Below, one piece after another: positions 17,197 through 24,738 of a DNA stretch of 47,587 nucleotides. The notes beneath the pieces were generated by a model. That model was not told the origin of the DNA and did not search any database. It saw only the letters and a list, made by a program, of their open reading frames with translations. Positions within the stretch are counted from its first letter, which is position 1. Every line of letters begins with the position of its first letter. The translations under genes and the position numbers were made by a program. Origin of the DNA: an uncultured Pelagibacteraceae bacterium (GTDB taxonomy: Bacteria > Pseudomonadota > Alphaproteobacteria > Pelagibacterales > AG-422-B15); NCBI GenBank assembly GCA_902554325.1, contig CACDOH010000008.1:1-47587 (forward strand). Reading direction: 5' to 3'.

Positions 17197-17954
17197 GAAT
17201 GATCTCCTTTTATAGTAATTGTTGAAATCATTCTACCATAATCATCCTCTTTTTTATGAAGTGAACGCCTGTAGCTGAAACAAAGGTGTTCGTCTTTATA
17301 AGTATCAATTGCGAAAGTATCTATGTTTCTAACGCCTTGATCTTCAAGCTTAAATGTAATGAAATTTTTTAGGGAAAATAGATATTTATCTTCATTTAAT
17401 TTAATAAAGAATTGCTGATTCTTGATCGACTTGTCCAAGAATGATCTGAGAAAGTCTGATTTTACTTCATAAGAGCTTTGCCCTATACATGGTCCAATTG
17501 CACAACTCACATTATTAATGTTTGAACCAAGTAGCCTCATACTTGATAGAGTATTCTCAATAATGCCATTCAGGGCTCCTCTCCAACCAGCGTGACAAGC
17601 TCCAATAATTGATTCTTTTTCATCATAAAATAAGATCGGAGCACAATCAGCTGTCAGAACTGACAATATTATATCGGGATGTCTTGTTACGATACCGTCA
17701 CACTTATACTCTTTTTTCAACAATTTAGGCTCAACAATTTTACATATATTCGAATGTGTTTGGTACATTGTAATCAACTTTGATTTTGGAAGGTTGAAAT
17801 ACTTGTGAACTATTTCTAAATTATTTTCTACCGATAGACGGTTATCATTTGAACCTTTGCCACAGTTTAGTGATGAATATTTTTTTTTACTATAGCCGCC
17901 AATTCTTGAAAAAAAACAATGATCAACATCACGTAGATTTTTTGAAAAAAACAT
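17193..17954 (-). CDS. pgeF: YfiH/PgeF family purine nucleoside phosphorylase/peptidoglycan editing factor (laccase domain)
   Basis: 253 residues. [20 protein letters not shown] is the N-terminal family motif, [11 protein letters not shown] and [14 protein letters not shown] carry the Cys and His zinc ligands, and [14 protein letters not shown] completes the site; [17 protein letters not shown] is the C-terminus. Bacterial homologues remove misplaced amino acids from UDP-MurNAc, and multicopper-independent purine nucleoside activity has been shown for relatives. All metal ligands appear present. It lies between midA and prs with no spacing. The biochemical name is inferred from the family. 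Confidence 0.9.
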   Translation of the reverse strand: MFFSKNLRDVDHCFFSRIGGYSKKKYSSLNCGKGSNDNRLSVENNLEIVHKYFNLPKSKLITMYQTHSNICKIVEPKLLKKEYKCDGIVTRHPDIILSVLTADCAPILFYDEKESIIGACHAGWRGALNGIIENTLSSMRLLGSNINNVSCAIGPCIGQSSYEVKSDFLRSFLDKSIKNQQFFIKLNEDKYLFSLKNFITFKLEDQGVRNIDTFAIDTYKDEHLCFSYRRSLHKKEDDYGRMISTITIKGDHS

Positions 17955-18983
17955 TTATATCTCAACTTCCAATACTTTGAACAGTTTCCCCATATGTTCA
18001 TTATCAATTAACCGGTTTAATTGTGTTTTTATTTCCTCAGCTTTACCTGGGTTTTGTTTGCACAATCGATTTGCTCTTTCCTCAATGCCATTAAATTTCA
18101 AAAAATCTGCTTGTGTCTGAAATCTGTATTCTAAAAATTTTTTATTTTTTAGAATACTTATCAAGCAATCAAAATTCACATGGTAAGTTATGTCTTGTTT
18201 TCCAATGTTATTTAATACATCAGTCATTTTATGATTTTTAATTGACTGGATAGTACTTTTTAAAGGATGGTTTACGTATCCGTAGTCAATTAATAGAAGA
18301 TATCCTTTATTTTTCTCTAAAAAATTAATAATTTGATTAAGTGCTTCTATTGTTTTTGGAGAGTACTCAAAGATCTGATTATTTTTTAAATCAATTCTAG
18401 ACTTTACATATATTTCACTTTCAGTTCTTGCAACTTCAATATCAAATTCTAAGTTTCCATCTAATGATCTTTTTATAACTGTCTCATAATATATGTTGTC
18501 TCTTTTTTTTATTTGTCTGAAGGGAAGTGCATCTACAAATTCATTTGCGATAAAAAAAGAATATCGATCAGGATAATCACCAATTACTGAATGAAATTTA
18601 CATTTTGGAAATTGTAATTTTAGGTTTTTGATAAAATTTTTGTTAATTTCATTAAAGTGAAGCGAAATATTTATTTTAGAAGATAATCGTTTGTTTAACA
18701 CTCTTAAAATATCAATAATGAGAGTTCCCCTTCCAGGACCTAATTCTATTAAATTAAAGTGTTTGATATTATTCTTACTTATAACCTGAAGAATCTTGAT
18801 TGCTATTACTTCACCAAACATTTGCGATATTTCAGGAGCAGTTATAAAATCACCTTTACTGCCAATCATCTCCTCAGAGACATAATACCCATGATCTTGA
18901 TCAGAATGCACTAGTTGAATAAATTCATCAAAATATATATAAGGGTTTTTACGGAGATATTTAAGCAATTTATCTTTAATCAT
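17955..18983 (-). CDS. SAM-dependent methyltransferase of the MidA/NDUFAF7 family
   Basis: 342 residues. YFDEFIQLVHSDQDHGYYVS and GSKGDFITAPEISQMFGEVI are the distinctive N-terminal motifs; NLIELGPGRGTLIIDILR is the SAM-binding motif I; FFIANEFVDALPFRQIKKRD is motif IV with the N-E-F-x-D-A-L-P core. The mitochondrial member methylates an arginine of a complex I subunit. A similar job in this organism is an inference. The stop of lgt overlaps its ATG by 4 bp and pgeF follows with no gap, an arrangement frequent in alphaproteobacteria. Confidence 0.92.
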   Translation of the reverse strand: MIKDKLLKYLRKNPYIYFDEFIQLVHSDQDHGYYVSEEMIGSKGDFITAPEISQMFGEVIAIKILQVISKNNIKHFNLIELGPGRGTLIIDILRVLNKRLSSKINISLHFNEINKNFIKNLKLQFPKCKFHSVIGDYPDRYSFFIANEFVDALPFRQIKKRDNIYYETVIKRSLDGNLEFDIEVARTESEIYVKSRIDLKNNQIFEYSPKTIEALNQIINFLEKNKGYLLLIDYGYVNHPLKSTIQSIKNHKMTDVLNNIGKQDITYHVNFDCLISILKNKKFLEYRFQTQADFLKFNGIEERANRLCKQNPGKAEEIKTQLNRLIDNEHMGKLFKVLEVEI

Positions 18984-19783
18984 TTTTTATTTGCTAAAAG
19001 TAAGATGATCAAACCAGCTATAATCATTGGTACAGAAAGCAACATTCCCATAGTAAAGAAGTTGGCAATATATCCAACTTGTACATCGGGCTCACGAGTA
19101 AACTCTACAGAATATCTAAATACACCGTATAATAAGAGAAAGGCTCCAGAAACAAAACCGGGAGACCTAAGTTTATAAAATTTAAAGATAAGTATATTTA
19201 ATATGATGAACAGCAATAGGCCTTCCAAGAATGCCTCATAGAGCTGACTGGGATGCCGAAATTGGTCATCTGCATTTGGAAAGATCATGCCAAACAAAAA
19301 ATTTGCTGGCCGTCCATAAAGCTCACCATTAATAAAATTTGCAATTCGCCCAAAGAATATGCCAACAGGAGCAGAAACACATATTAAGTCACTAACTTCA
19401 AAAAAAGAGCACTTAAAGTTTCTTGAAACAAGTAAAGCAGCAATTATGATACCTATTAATCCACCATGGAATGACAGTCCTCCTTGCCATAGGTAGAATA
19501 TTTCTACAACGTTATCGCTGTAGTATGCAAAATTATAAAATAATACGTATCCAACTCTAGCTCCAATTATAAGACCTAAAATTGAATAGAATACTAAGTC
19601 ATCAACTAATTTTTCATTTATATTAGCTTTAACGTCATATATTTTTTTGTTAGAAGACAAGTATTTGATGTATCGCCAAGCAAATATAAAACCCACTATG
19701 TACGCTAAAGAGTACCATCTAATTTCAAGTGGACCTATTGAGAAAAAAATCGGACTAATAGATGGAAAACTAAGATAAATCAC
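18980..19783 (-). CDS. lgt: Prolipoprotein diacylglyceryl transferase
   Basis: 267 residues, inner-membrane protein with about seven helices. LEIRWYSLAYIVGFIFAWRY and GGLSFHGGLIGIIIAALLV (with the conserved H-G-G-x-x-G) are family signatures, and FFGRIANFINGELYGRP is the Lgt signature around the essential Arg and Asn; RHPSQLYEAFLEGL completes the set. It attaches diacylglycerol to lipoprotein lipoboxes. The start is GTG at 19783. It heads the minus-strand run lgt-midA-pgeF-prs, so the promoter should lie in the 182-bp gap toward proC. Confidence 0.95.
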   Translation of the reverse strand: MIYLSFPSISPIFFSIGPLEIRWYSLAYIVGFIFAWRYIKYLSSNKKIYDVKANINEKLVDDLVFYSILGLIIGARVGYVLFYNFAYYSDNVVEIFYLWQGGLSFHGGLIGIIIAALLVSRNFKCSFFEVSDLICVSAPVGIFFGRIANFINGELYGRPANFLFGMIFPNADDQFRHPSQLYEAFLEGLLLFIILNILIFKFYKLRSPGFVSGAFLLLYGVFRYSVEFTREPDVQVGYIANFFTMGMLLSVPMIIAGLIILLLANKK

Positions 19784-19882
19784 GCTATTTTAAATTTGAT
19801 ATAAGAATAACCTAGCACCATTTATGTATAGTAGAAATAAAATATTAAATAAAGTTACAGACATCTGTATAAGTTTATATGA

Positions 19883-19910
19883 GATCTCTTTATCTTTTAA
19901 AGATGAGATC
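19883..19910. other. Bulged inverted repeat in the lgt/proC divergent intergenic region
   Basis: GATCTC at 19883-19888 pairs with GAGATC at 19905-19910, and inside it ATCTT pairs with AAGAT, leaving a TTT bulge and a small loop. There is no T-run after it on the plus strand. The rest of the 182-bp gap (19784-19965) is AT-rich with no convincing gene; a 20-codon ORF at 19917-19979 overlaps the proC start and is probably spurious. The repeat could be an operator or a leader hairpin. Confidence 0.35.
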
Positions 19911-19965
19911 AAAACGATGAATAAATTTAAAGAGGATAGAAAAAATACATCAGCTCAAAAGTCAA

Positions 19966-20796
19966 ATGATAAATCTTAAAAAACAAAAATTTCTTATTCT
20001 TGGCGCTGGAAATATGGGCTATGCAGTGCTTAATTCATTGATTGAAAATAAGATATCTTCAAAAAATATTTTAATTATTGAACAAAAAATCTCACCAAAA
20101 TTAAAAAAGTTAAAGTCAAAACATAATCTTAAAATAAGGAAAAATATTCAGTCACTTCAAGATGGGTTTGTGCCATCTATTTCATTAATTGCTGTTAAAC
20201 CAAATCAATTAAACTCAGCAATTAACAGTTCTTTAGAAAAATTTTTATCCAATTCTCTTATTGTGTCAATTGTAGCAGGAAAGAAGATTTCTGATTTAAA
20301 AAAAATATTTACCTTTAATAAAGGTATTGTTAGAGCTATGACAAATACTCCAGCATCAGTTAATATGGGTACAACTCTCATTTGTTTTGATAAAACAATT
20401 AAGAGTGATCAGAAAAAAATAGTTAAGAATTTCCTCTCATTACTTGGGCAAATTAATGAAACTAAAAATGAGAGAATTATTGATGATTTCACAGCAATCT
20501 TTGGAAGCGGCCCTGCCTATATATTTCTTTTCATTGAAACGCTTATTAAAATAGCTGATAAGTCTGGTTTCAAAAACTCAAAAAATATGGTTCTTCAAAC
20601 CTTTCTTGGTTCTCTTCTCCTTCTTTTAAATGAAAAAGATAGTCCAACACATTTAAAAAATAGTGTTACTAGTAAGGGAGGTACAACTGAAGCTGCACTT
20701 AAAATATTAGAAAACAAAAATGGCCTTAGTACGTTAATTTCTAAAGCCATAGATAAAGCAAGGAAAAGATCGAAGGAGCTCAGTAAGGCTAATTAA
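19966..20796 (+). CDS. proC: Pyrroline-5-carboxylate reductase
   Basis: 276 residues. The Rossmann loop is FLILGAGNMGYAVLNSLIEN (about residues 8-27), LIAVKPNQL matches the VKPQ motif, VRAMTNTPASVNMG the conserved RxMPNxP-like motif (here MTNTP), and GSGPAYIFLFIETL followed by SVTSKGGTTEAALKILE the C-terminal dimer and active-site region. It performs the last step of proline synthesis. It is preceded by a weak ribosome-binding site. Its last 4 bp overlap the stop of the convergent sensor kinase gene. The MPN to MTN change is conservative in position and probably harmless. Confidence 0.95.
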   Translation: MINLKKQKFLILGAGNMGYAVLNSLIENKISSKNILIIEQKISPKLKKLKSKHNLKIRKNIQSLQDGFVPSISLIAVKPNQLNSAINSSLEKFLSNSLIVSIVAGKKISDLKKIFTFNKGIVRAMTNTPASVNMGTTLICFDKTIKSDQKKIVKNFLSLLGQINETKNERIIDDFTAIFGSGPAYIFLFIETLIKIADKSGFKNSKNMVLQTFLGSLLLLLNEKDSPTHLKNSVTSKGGTTEAALKILENKNGLSTLISKAIDKARKRSKELSKAN

Positions 20797-22085
20797 TTTT
20801 GTATTACTATAGCCACTTCCAAGCCCCCTAAATAACTATCGTGCAAACTTATTTTTCCGTTTATTGAGCCAAGAAGTGATTTAGTTGTTGCTAGACCTAA
20901 ACCTGAATTTGTCTTATTTTGATTTCTACTCTTGTCAATCCTATAGAAGGGCTTGAATACATTTGCTTTTTCTTCATCATCAATACCAGGGCCGTTGTCG
21001 TGAATATTGATTTTAATCATTCTGCTATTGACTTCAGCTTTGATGATAATTCTACCTGCTTTATCAATCGCATTATTCAAAATATTTGTAATTGACCTCA
21101 CAAATACATTTTCATTTACAGTTACAGCCTCATCGTTAAGTACCTCTAATTCAATTTCGTGGTTTCTAAAATGAACATCATTTTTAATTTTAATTATAGC
21201 TTCTATAGGATTAATCACTGACCTATCTTTTGAATCATCAGCAGCTGCAAAATCGAGGTATTCAATTAGCATTTCATTCATATGATTAATTTCATCATTA
21301 ATATCTTTTTTTATATCCTTATTATCTAGTGTTTCTATTATTAGTTTCATTCTGGTTAATGGTGTCTTTAAATCATGACTTACCCCTGCAAGCATTAGAG
21401 ATCGCTGATCAATTTGTTTTAATATTCGATTTTTCATTTTTATAAATTCCTTACCAGCCTGTCTAACTTCAAGAGCTCCTGAAATTTTAAAATTATCTAA
21501 CTCTTGTCCTTTGCCAAATTGCTCTGCTGCTTTTGCTAAGTTACTAATTGGTTTTACTTGGTTTTTTAGAAATAAATAAGAAATTAGAACTAATATAAGT
21601 GCAGAGATAATCTGCCAACCAAGAAAAATATGGTTTCTAGCAGTAGTTATTCTATCTTTCGGAAAATTAATCATCATATATGAAGACTCAAATTGTATTA
21701 TTACTTCAATCGTATCATTGAGCGTCTCTTTGATTGAAAAAGGATTTTCAATTCTTGTGGCTAGTTCTTGACTAAAGCTATCAAGAATTTGTGTATTATA
21801 ACTTTCTGTTTCAATAAAAAATTTTAGCTCATCATAAGTATTTACATCGAACAGAAATATTTCCTGTAGTTCAATTTTATCAATTAGAGAATTTTTATCT
21901 TCATCATATTGTCTGGTAACCATTTGTATTTCCATTGCAACTGATCTTGAAAGTCTATTGAGGGTACGCTCCCATAAACTATTATAGTAGTAAGATAAAA
22001 TAATTAACTGAAACATGACGATAGGAAATAAAACTATTAAAATTGTTCGACCTAGTAAGCTTGTAGGAAGTAAATTTCTAAACAT
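20793..22085 (-). CDS. EnvZ-type sensor histidine kinase
   Basis: 430 residues. First membrane helix at about 12-31 (LGRTILIVLFPIVMFQLIIL), a periplasmic domain of about 115 residues, a second helix at about 149-170, then a HAMP domain (KNQVKPISNLAKAAEQFGKG). The H-box is MLAGVSHDLKTPLTRMK (phospho-His in SHDLKTP), N-box ITNILNNAIDKA, G1 NIHDNGPGIDDEE and G2 SGLGLATTKSL. The architecture matches EnvZ-like kinases of alphaproteobacteria. It is encoded 3 bp downstream of the response regulator. The stimulus is unknown; the name envZ should not be transferred with certainty. Confidence 0.92.
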   Translation of the reverse strand: MFRNLLPTSLLGRTILIVLFPIVMFQLIILSYYYNSLWERTLNRLSRSVAMEIQMVTRQYDEDKNSLIDKIELQEIFLFDVNTYDELKFFIETESYNTQILDSFSQELATRIENPFSIKETLNDTIEVIIQFESSYMMINFPKDRITTARNHIFLGWQIISALILVLISYLFLKNQVKPISNLAKAAEQFGKGQELDNFKISGALEVRQAGKEFIKMKNRILKQIDQRSLMLAGVSHDLKTPLTRMKLIIETLDNKDIKKDINDEINHMNEMLIEYLDFAAADDSKDRSVINPIEAIIKIKNDVHFRNHEIELEVLNDEAVTVNENVFVRSITNILNNAIDKAGRIIIKAEVNSRMIKINIHDNGPGIDDEEKANVFKPFYRIDKSRNQNKTNSGLGLATTKSLLGSINGKISLHDSYLGGLEVAIVIQN

Positions 22086-22088
22086 TAC

Positions 22089-22763
22089 CTAATCAATCCA
22101 CAGTTCATATCCTGAACCTCTTTTAGTTCTCAAAAATCTTGGTATTTTAGGATTCTTTTCAATTTTCTTTCTTAATCTATTAATACACACATCTAATGTA
22201 CGTTCCTGTGAAAAATTTAACTCTTTTATTAATTGATCTCTAGAAAATGACTTTCCTGGGTCAGCAGACAGCAGTTGTAAAATTTTCAGCTCATTTTGAT
22301 TAAGTGATAAGTCTGCTGTTCTTCCTTTTATAGACCCATTTGATAAATCTATAACTATATTATCTAATTGGATTTTACTTTTAAAATTTTTAGTTGATGT
22401 TTTATTAATTATATTTCTTATTCTTAATAGTAATTCTTTTGGTTCAAATGGTTTACTTAAATAATCATCAGCACCAATTTCGAGTCCATGAACTCTATTC
22501 TCTGACTCATTCATAGCCGTTAGATGGATTATAGGCGTAAGAGATGATTGCCTTATATCCTTTGTGAGCTCGTAGCCATCTTGACCTGGCATCATGATAT
22601 CAACAATTAGTAGATCAAAAATTATATATCTAAGTAGCTCTTTGGCATCTTCCGCATTAGATGCAGTAGATACAAGAAAGCTATGTTCTATTAAATATGA
22701 TTTTAAAAGGTTTCTAATTTTGTCATCATCATCAACAATGAGTAAATGCTGCAGATTATTCAT
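22089..22763 (-). CDS. OmpR/PhoB-family response regulator
   Basis: 224 residues. The receiver domain has the acidic pocket LLIVDDDDKIRNLL, the phospho-acceptor Asp in LLIVDIMMPGQDGYE (about residue 55), the switch Thr/Ser region and the Lys in YLSKPFEPKELLLRI. A winged-helix DNA-binding domain follows (FSRDQLIKELNF, RTLDVCINRLRKKIEK, RTKRGSGYELW). It forms a pair with the kinase gene directly downstream. The MarR-family gene upstream overlaps it by 8 bp, so the three are one transcription unit. Confidence 0.94.
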   Translation of the reverse strand: MNNLQHLLIVDDDDKIRNLLKSYLIEHSFLVSTASNAEDAKELLRYIIFDLLIVDIMMPGQDGYELTKDIRQSSLTPIIHLTAMNESENRVHGLEIGADDYLSKPFEPKELLLRIRNIINKTSTKNFKSKIQLDNIVIDLSNGSIKGRTADLSLNQNELKILQLLSADPGKSFSRDQLIKELNFSQERTLDVCINRLRKKIEKNPKIPRFLRTKRGSGYELWID

Positions 22764-23232
22764 TATTTTTTTCTATTAAATTATTTACAACCATATTAAA
22801 TCCCTGAACAGCGTTAGCCCCAGATTTAACATAAGATTTTGAGAGTTTATCTATTAAAGGTTTAATAACGTCATTCAACCTGTCTTTAGCAACATCTGTA
22901 AGATATAAATTCTTTTTTCTGCCATCATTAGAATTAATTTTTTGAATAATAAATTTTTCTTTCAATAAAATTCTTAAAACTCTATTCAAACTTTGCTTTC
23001 TAATATCAAGAATATTTAACAGTTCATTAAATATTATCCCGGGATTTAGATGTATTATTAAAAGACACCTAATATCAGCCATACCAAGACCTTCATCGTC
23101 TAAGTTATTAAATATTTCTTTTTCAAATATTCTATTGGCCTCAAAAAAATTATTTAATGAAATTTTGATACGGTCTTCACGCAGATAGAGTAGAGAAGAT
23201 GCTTTGCTATTGGATGTATTTAAGTCAGCCAT
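22756..23232 (-). CDS. MarR-family transcriptional regulator
   Basis: About 158 residues from ATG at 23232. A longer frame starts at TTG 23268, but its first 12 residues (Ile/Tyr/Phe-rich) look like translated promoter DNA, so I prefer the ATG. GLGMADIRCLLIIHLNPGII, FNELLNILDIRKQSLNRVLR (recognition helix) and KNLYLTDVAKDRLNDV (wing and third helix) match MarR winged-helix dimers. It is divergent from the aminotransferase gene and precedes the two-component pair. A MarR gene beside a BCAT gene and an EnvZ/OmpR-like pair is also seen in other alphaproteobacteria as far as I recall. The effector is unknown. Confidence 0.85.
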   Translation of the reverse strand: MADLNTSNSKASSLLYLREDRIKISLNNFFEANRIFEKEIFNNLDDEGLGMADIRCLLIIHLNPGIIFNELLNILDIRKQSLNRVLRILLKEKFIIQKINSNDGRKKNLYLTDVAKDRLNDVIKPLIDKLSKSYVKSGANAVQGFNMVVNNLIEKNNE

Positions 23233-23266
23233 TATGACATAGTTACGATAAAAATATATATTAATC

Positions 23267-23288
23267 AAGGAGTTTTTCTGTTATGTAA
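23267..23288 (+). promoter_or_regulatory. Consensus Shine-Dalgarno followed by an ATG-TAA start-stop, leader of the aminotransferase gene
   Basis: AAGGAG at 23267-23272 is one of the best ribosome-binding sites of the window. The only start at a suitable distance is ATG at 23283, which is directly followed by TAA at 23286. The real gene begins 26 bp further on at 23314 with no recognisable Shine-Dalgarno, and an in-frame TAA at 23302 prevents extending it upstream. This could be chance or a ribosome-loading element. Confidence 0.35.
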
Positions 23289-23313
23289 TCTATTCTTAAA
23301 CTAAAAAAAATAT

Positions 23314-24195
23314 ATGGAAATACCACCATTTGATAACAGAGATGGCTTTATATGGATGAATGGCAAATTTATTCCATGGAATGATGCTAAATGTCATGTC
23401 ATTACCCAAGGACTTCATTACGCAAGTTCTGTTTTTGAAGGTGAGAGGGCTTATAAAGGAAAAATATTTAAATCTGAAGAACATACGAAAAGACTATTTA
23501 AGTCAGCTGAGACAGTTGGCATAAAAATCCCCTATACTCAGGAAGAAATTAATCAGGCTAAAGATGATCTAATCAGTAAGATGGGTTATCAAGATTGTTA
23601 TGTACGTCCAATTGCCTGGCGTGGAAGTCAGCAGATGGGACTATCTACTTCTAATGCTGATATAAATGTTGCCATAGCTGTTTGGGATGATTGGGCATCA
23701 TATTTCAAAATTGAAGATAGAAAAGCAGGCCTAAGGTTGATTACATCACCCTGGAAACGACCAGCACCAGATACAGCTCCATGTGAAGCTAAAGCATCAG
23801 GTCCTTATGTTATTTGCACAATGTCAAAGGAATATGCAGAGAGCAATGGTTACAATGATGCTCTTATGCTTGATTATAGAGGTTATGTGGCAGAAGGAAC
23901 TGGAGCGAACATATTCTTCATAAAAGATAAAACAATACATACGCCCATACCAGATTGTTTTCTAAATGGCATTACTAGGCAAACAGTTATTGAAATGGTA
24001 ACAAAAAAAGGATTTTCAGTTGAGGAAAAACATATAATGCCGGATGAAATAGCTAACTATGATGAGGCTTTTTTAACTGGGACAGCTGCAGAAATCACTC
24101 CTATACAATCAATTGATAACATTAAATTTAAGACCGGTGATGAAAGTCAAAATTTTCAGTTCATGCAAGATTATCACGATCTAGTAAGATCTTAG
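23314..24195 (+). CDS. ilvE: Branched-chain amino acid aminotransferase (class IV PLP)
   Basis: 293 residues, fold-type IV aminotransferase. HVITQGLHYASSVFEGERAY is the N-terminal signature, YVRPIAWRGSQQMG the substrate loop, and APCEAKASGPYVICTMSKEY contains the PLP lysine. Further on, GYVAEGTGANIFFIKD and FLNGITRQTVIEM are the E-G-T/S-N and G-I-T-R motifs, with FLTGTAAEITPI at the end. It interconverts Leu, Ile and Val with their keto acids. D-amino-acid transferases share the fold, but length and motifs favour BCAT. Its stop abuts the convergent pgsA stop (24195/24196). Confidence 0.93.
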   Translation: MEIPPFDNRDGFIWMNGKFIPWNDAKCHVITQGLHYASSVFEGERAYKGKIFKSEEHTKRLFKSAETVGIKIPYTQEEINQAKDDLISKMGYQDCYVRPIAWRGSQQMGLSTSNADINVAIAVWDDWASYFKIEDRKAGLRLITSPWKRPAPDTAPCEAKASGPYVICTMSKEYAESNGYNDALMLDYRGYVAEGTGANIFFIKDKTIHTPIPDCFLNGITRQTVIEMVTKKGFSVEEKHIMPDEIANYDEAFLTGTAAEITPIQSIDNIKFKTGDESQNFQFMQDYHDLVRS

Positions 24196-24738
24196 TCAAA
24201 AAATGTTTCTATAGTATTGATATCCACTATGTATCGATGCGATCATGGCAATCCATAAAAGTGCTATACCAAAATTATTAATTAATAATAAGCTGCTGTA
24301 AACATCAGCTACTAGTATCAAAAATAAGCTGCTCATTTGAGCCGCAGTTTTATATTTACCTAAAGTTGATACAAGTATTTCTTTTTTATTAACATCACTT
24401 GATGCATATTCTCTCAAGCCAGAAATAAATATTTCTCTAGCTATAATTAGATATGCAGGTATCAGATGTATTCCCAGCAACATCCCATCTGAAATAAAAG
24501 TAATCAAGATAAGAACTACGAAAAGTTTATCAGCGATGGGATCAAGCATTTTTCCAAAATTTGATGTATTTTTTGTCTCTCTAGCAATTAACCCATCAAG
24601 ATAATCGGTAATCGACATCATAATAAATAAAACTACTGATAAGAAATTTATTAAATTTGAATCAGAGAAAATAAATATTATTAGGACTGGAAGCAGTACT
24701 ATTCTTGAAATTGTTAATATGTTTGGCAATTTGGACAT
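24196..24738 (-). CDS. pgsA: CDP-diacylglycerol-glycerol-3-phosphate 3-phosphatidyltransferase
   Basis: 180 residues from ATG at 24738, whose A is the last base of the uvrC stop (TGATG). The CDP-alcohol phosphotransferase motif is complete: D-YL-DG-LI-AR, eight residues, G-KML-D-PIA-D (about residues 43-66). About five to six membrane helices surround it. It makes phosphatidylglycerophosphate, precursor of phosphatidylglycerol and cardiolipin. uvrC-pgsA adjacency is widespread in proteobacteria. One codon upstream there is also a TTG, which I do not use. Confidence 0.95.
   Translation of the reverse strand: MSKLPNILTISRIVLLPVLIIFIFSDSNLINFLSVVLFIMMSITDYLDGLIARETKNTSNFGKMLDPIADKLFVVLILITFISDGMLLGIHLIPAYLIIAREIFISGLREYASSDVNKKEILVSTLGKYKTAAQMSSLFLILVADVYSSLLLINNFGIALLWIAMIASIHSGYQYYRNIF

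Noticed and set aside
19917-19979. A 20-codon ORF (start MNKFKEDRKN) overlapping the proC start.
   Set aside because: Very short, poor ribosome-binding site, overlaps the proC ATG in another frame, and no recognisable motif.
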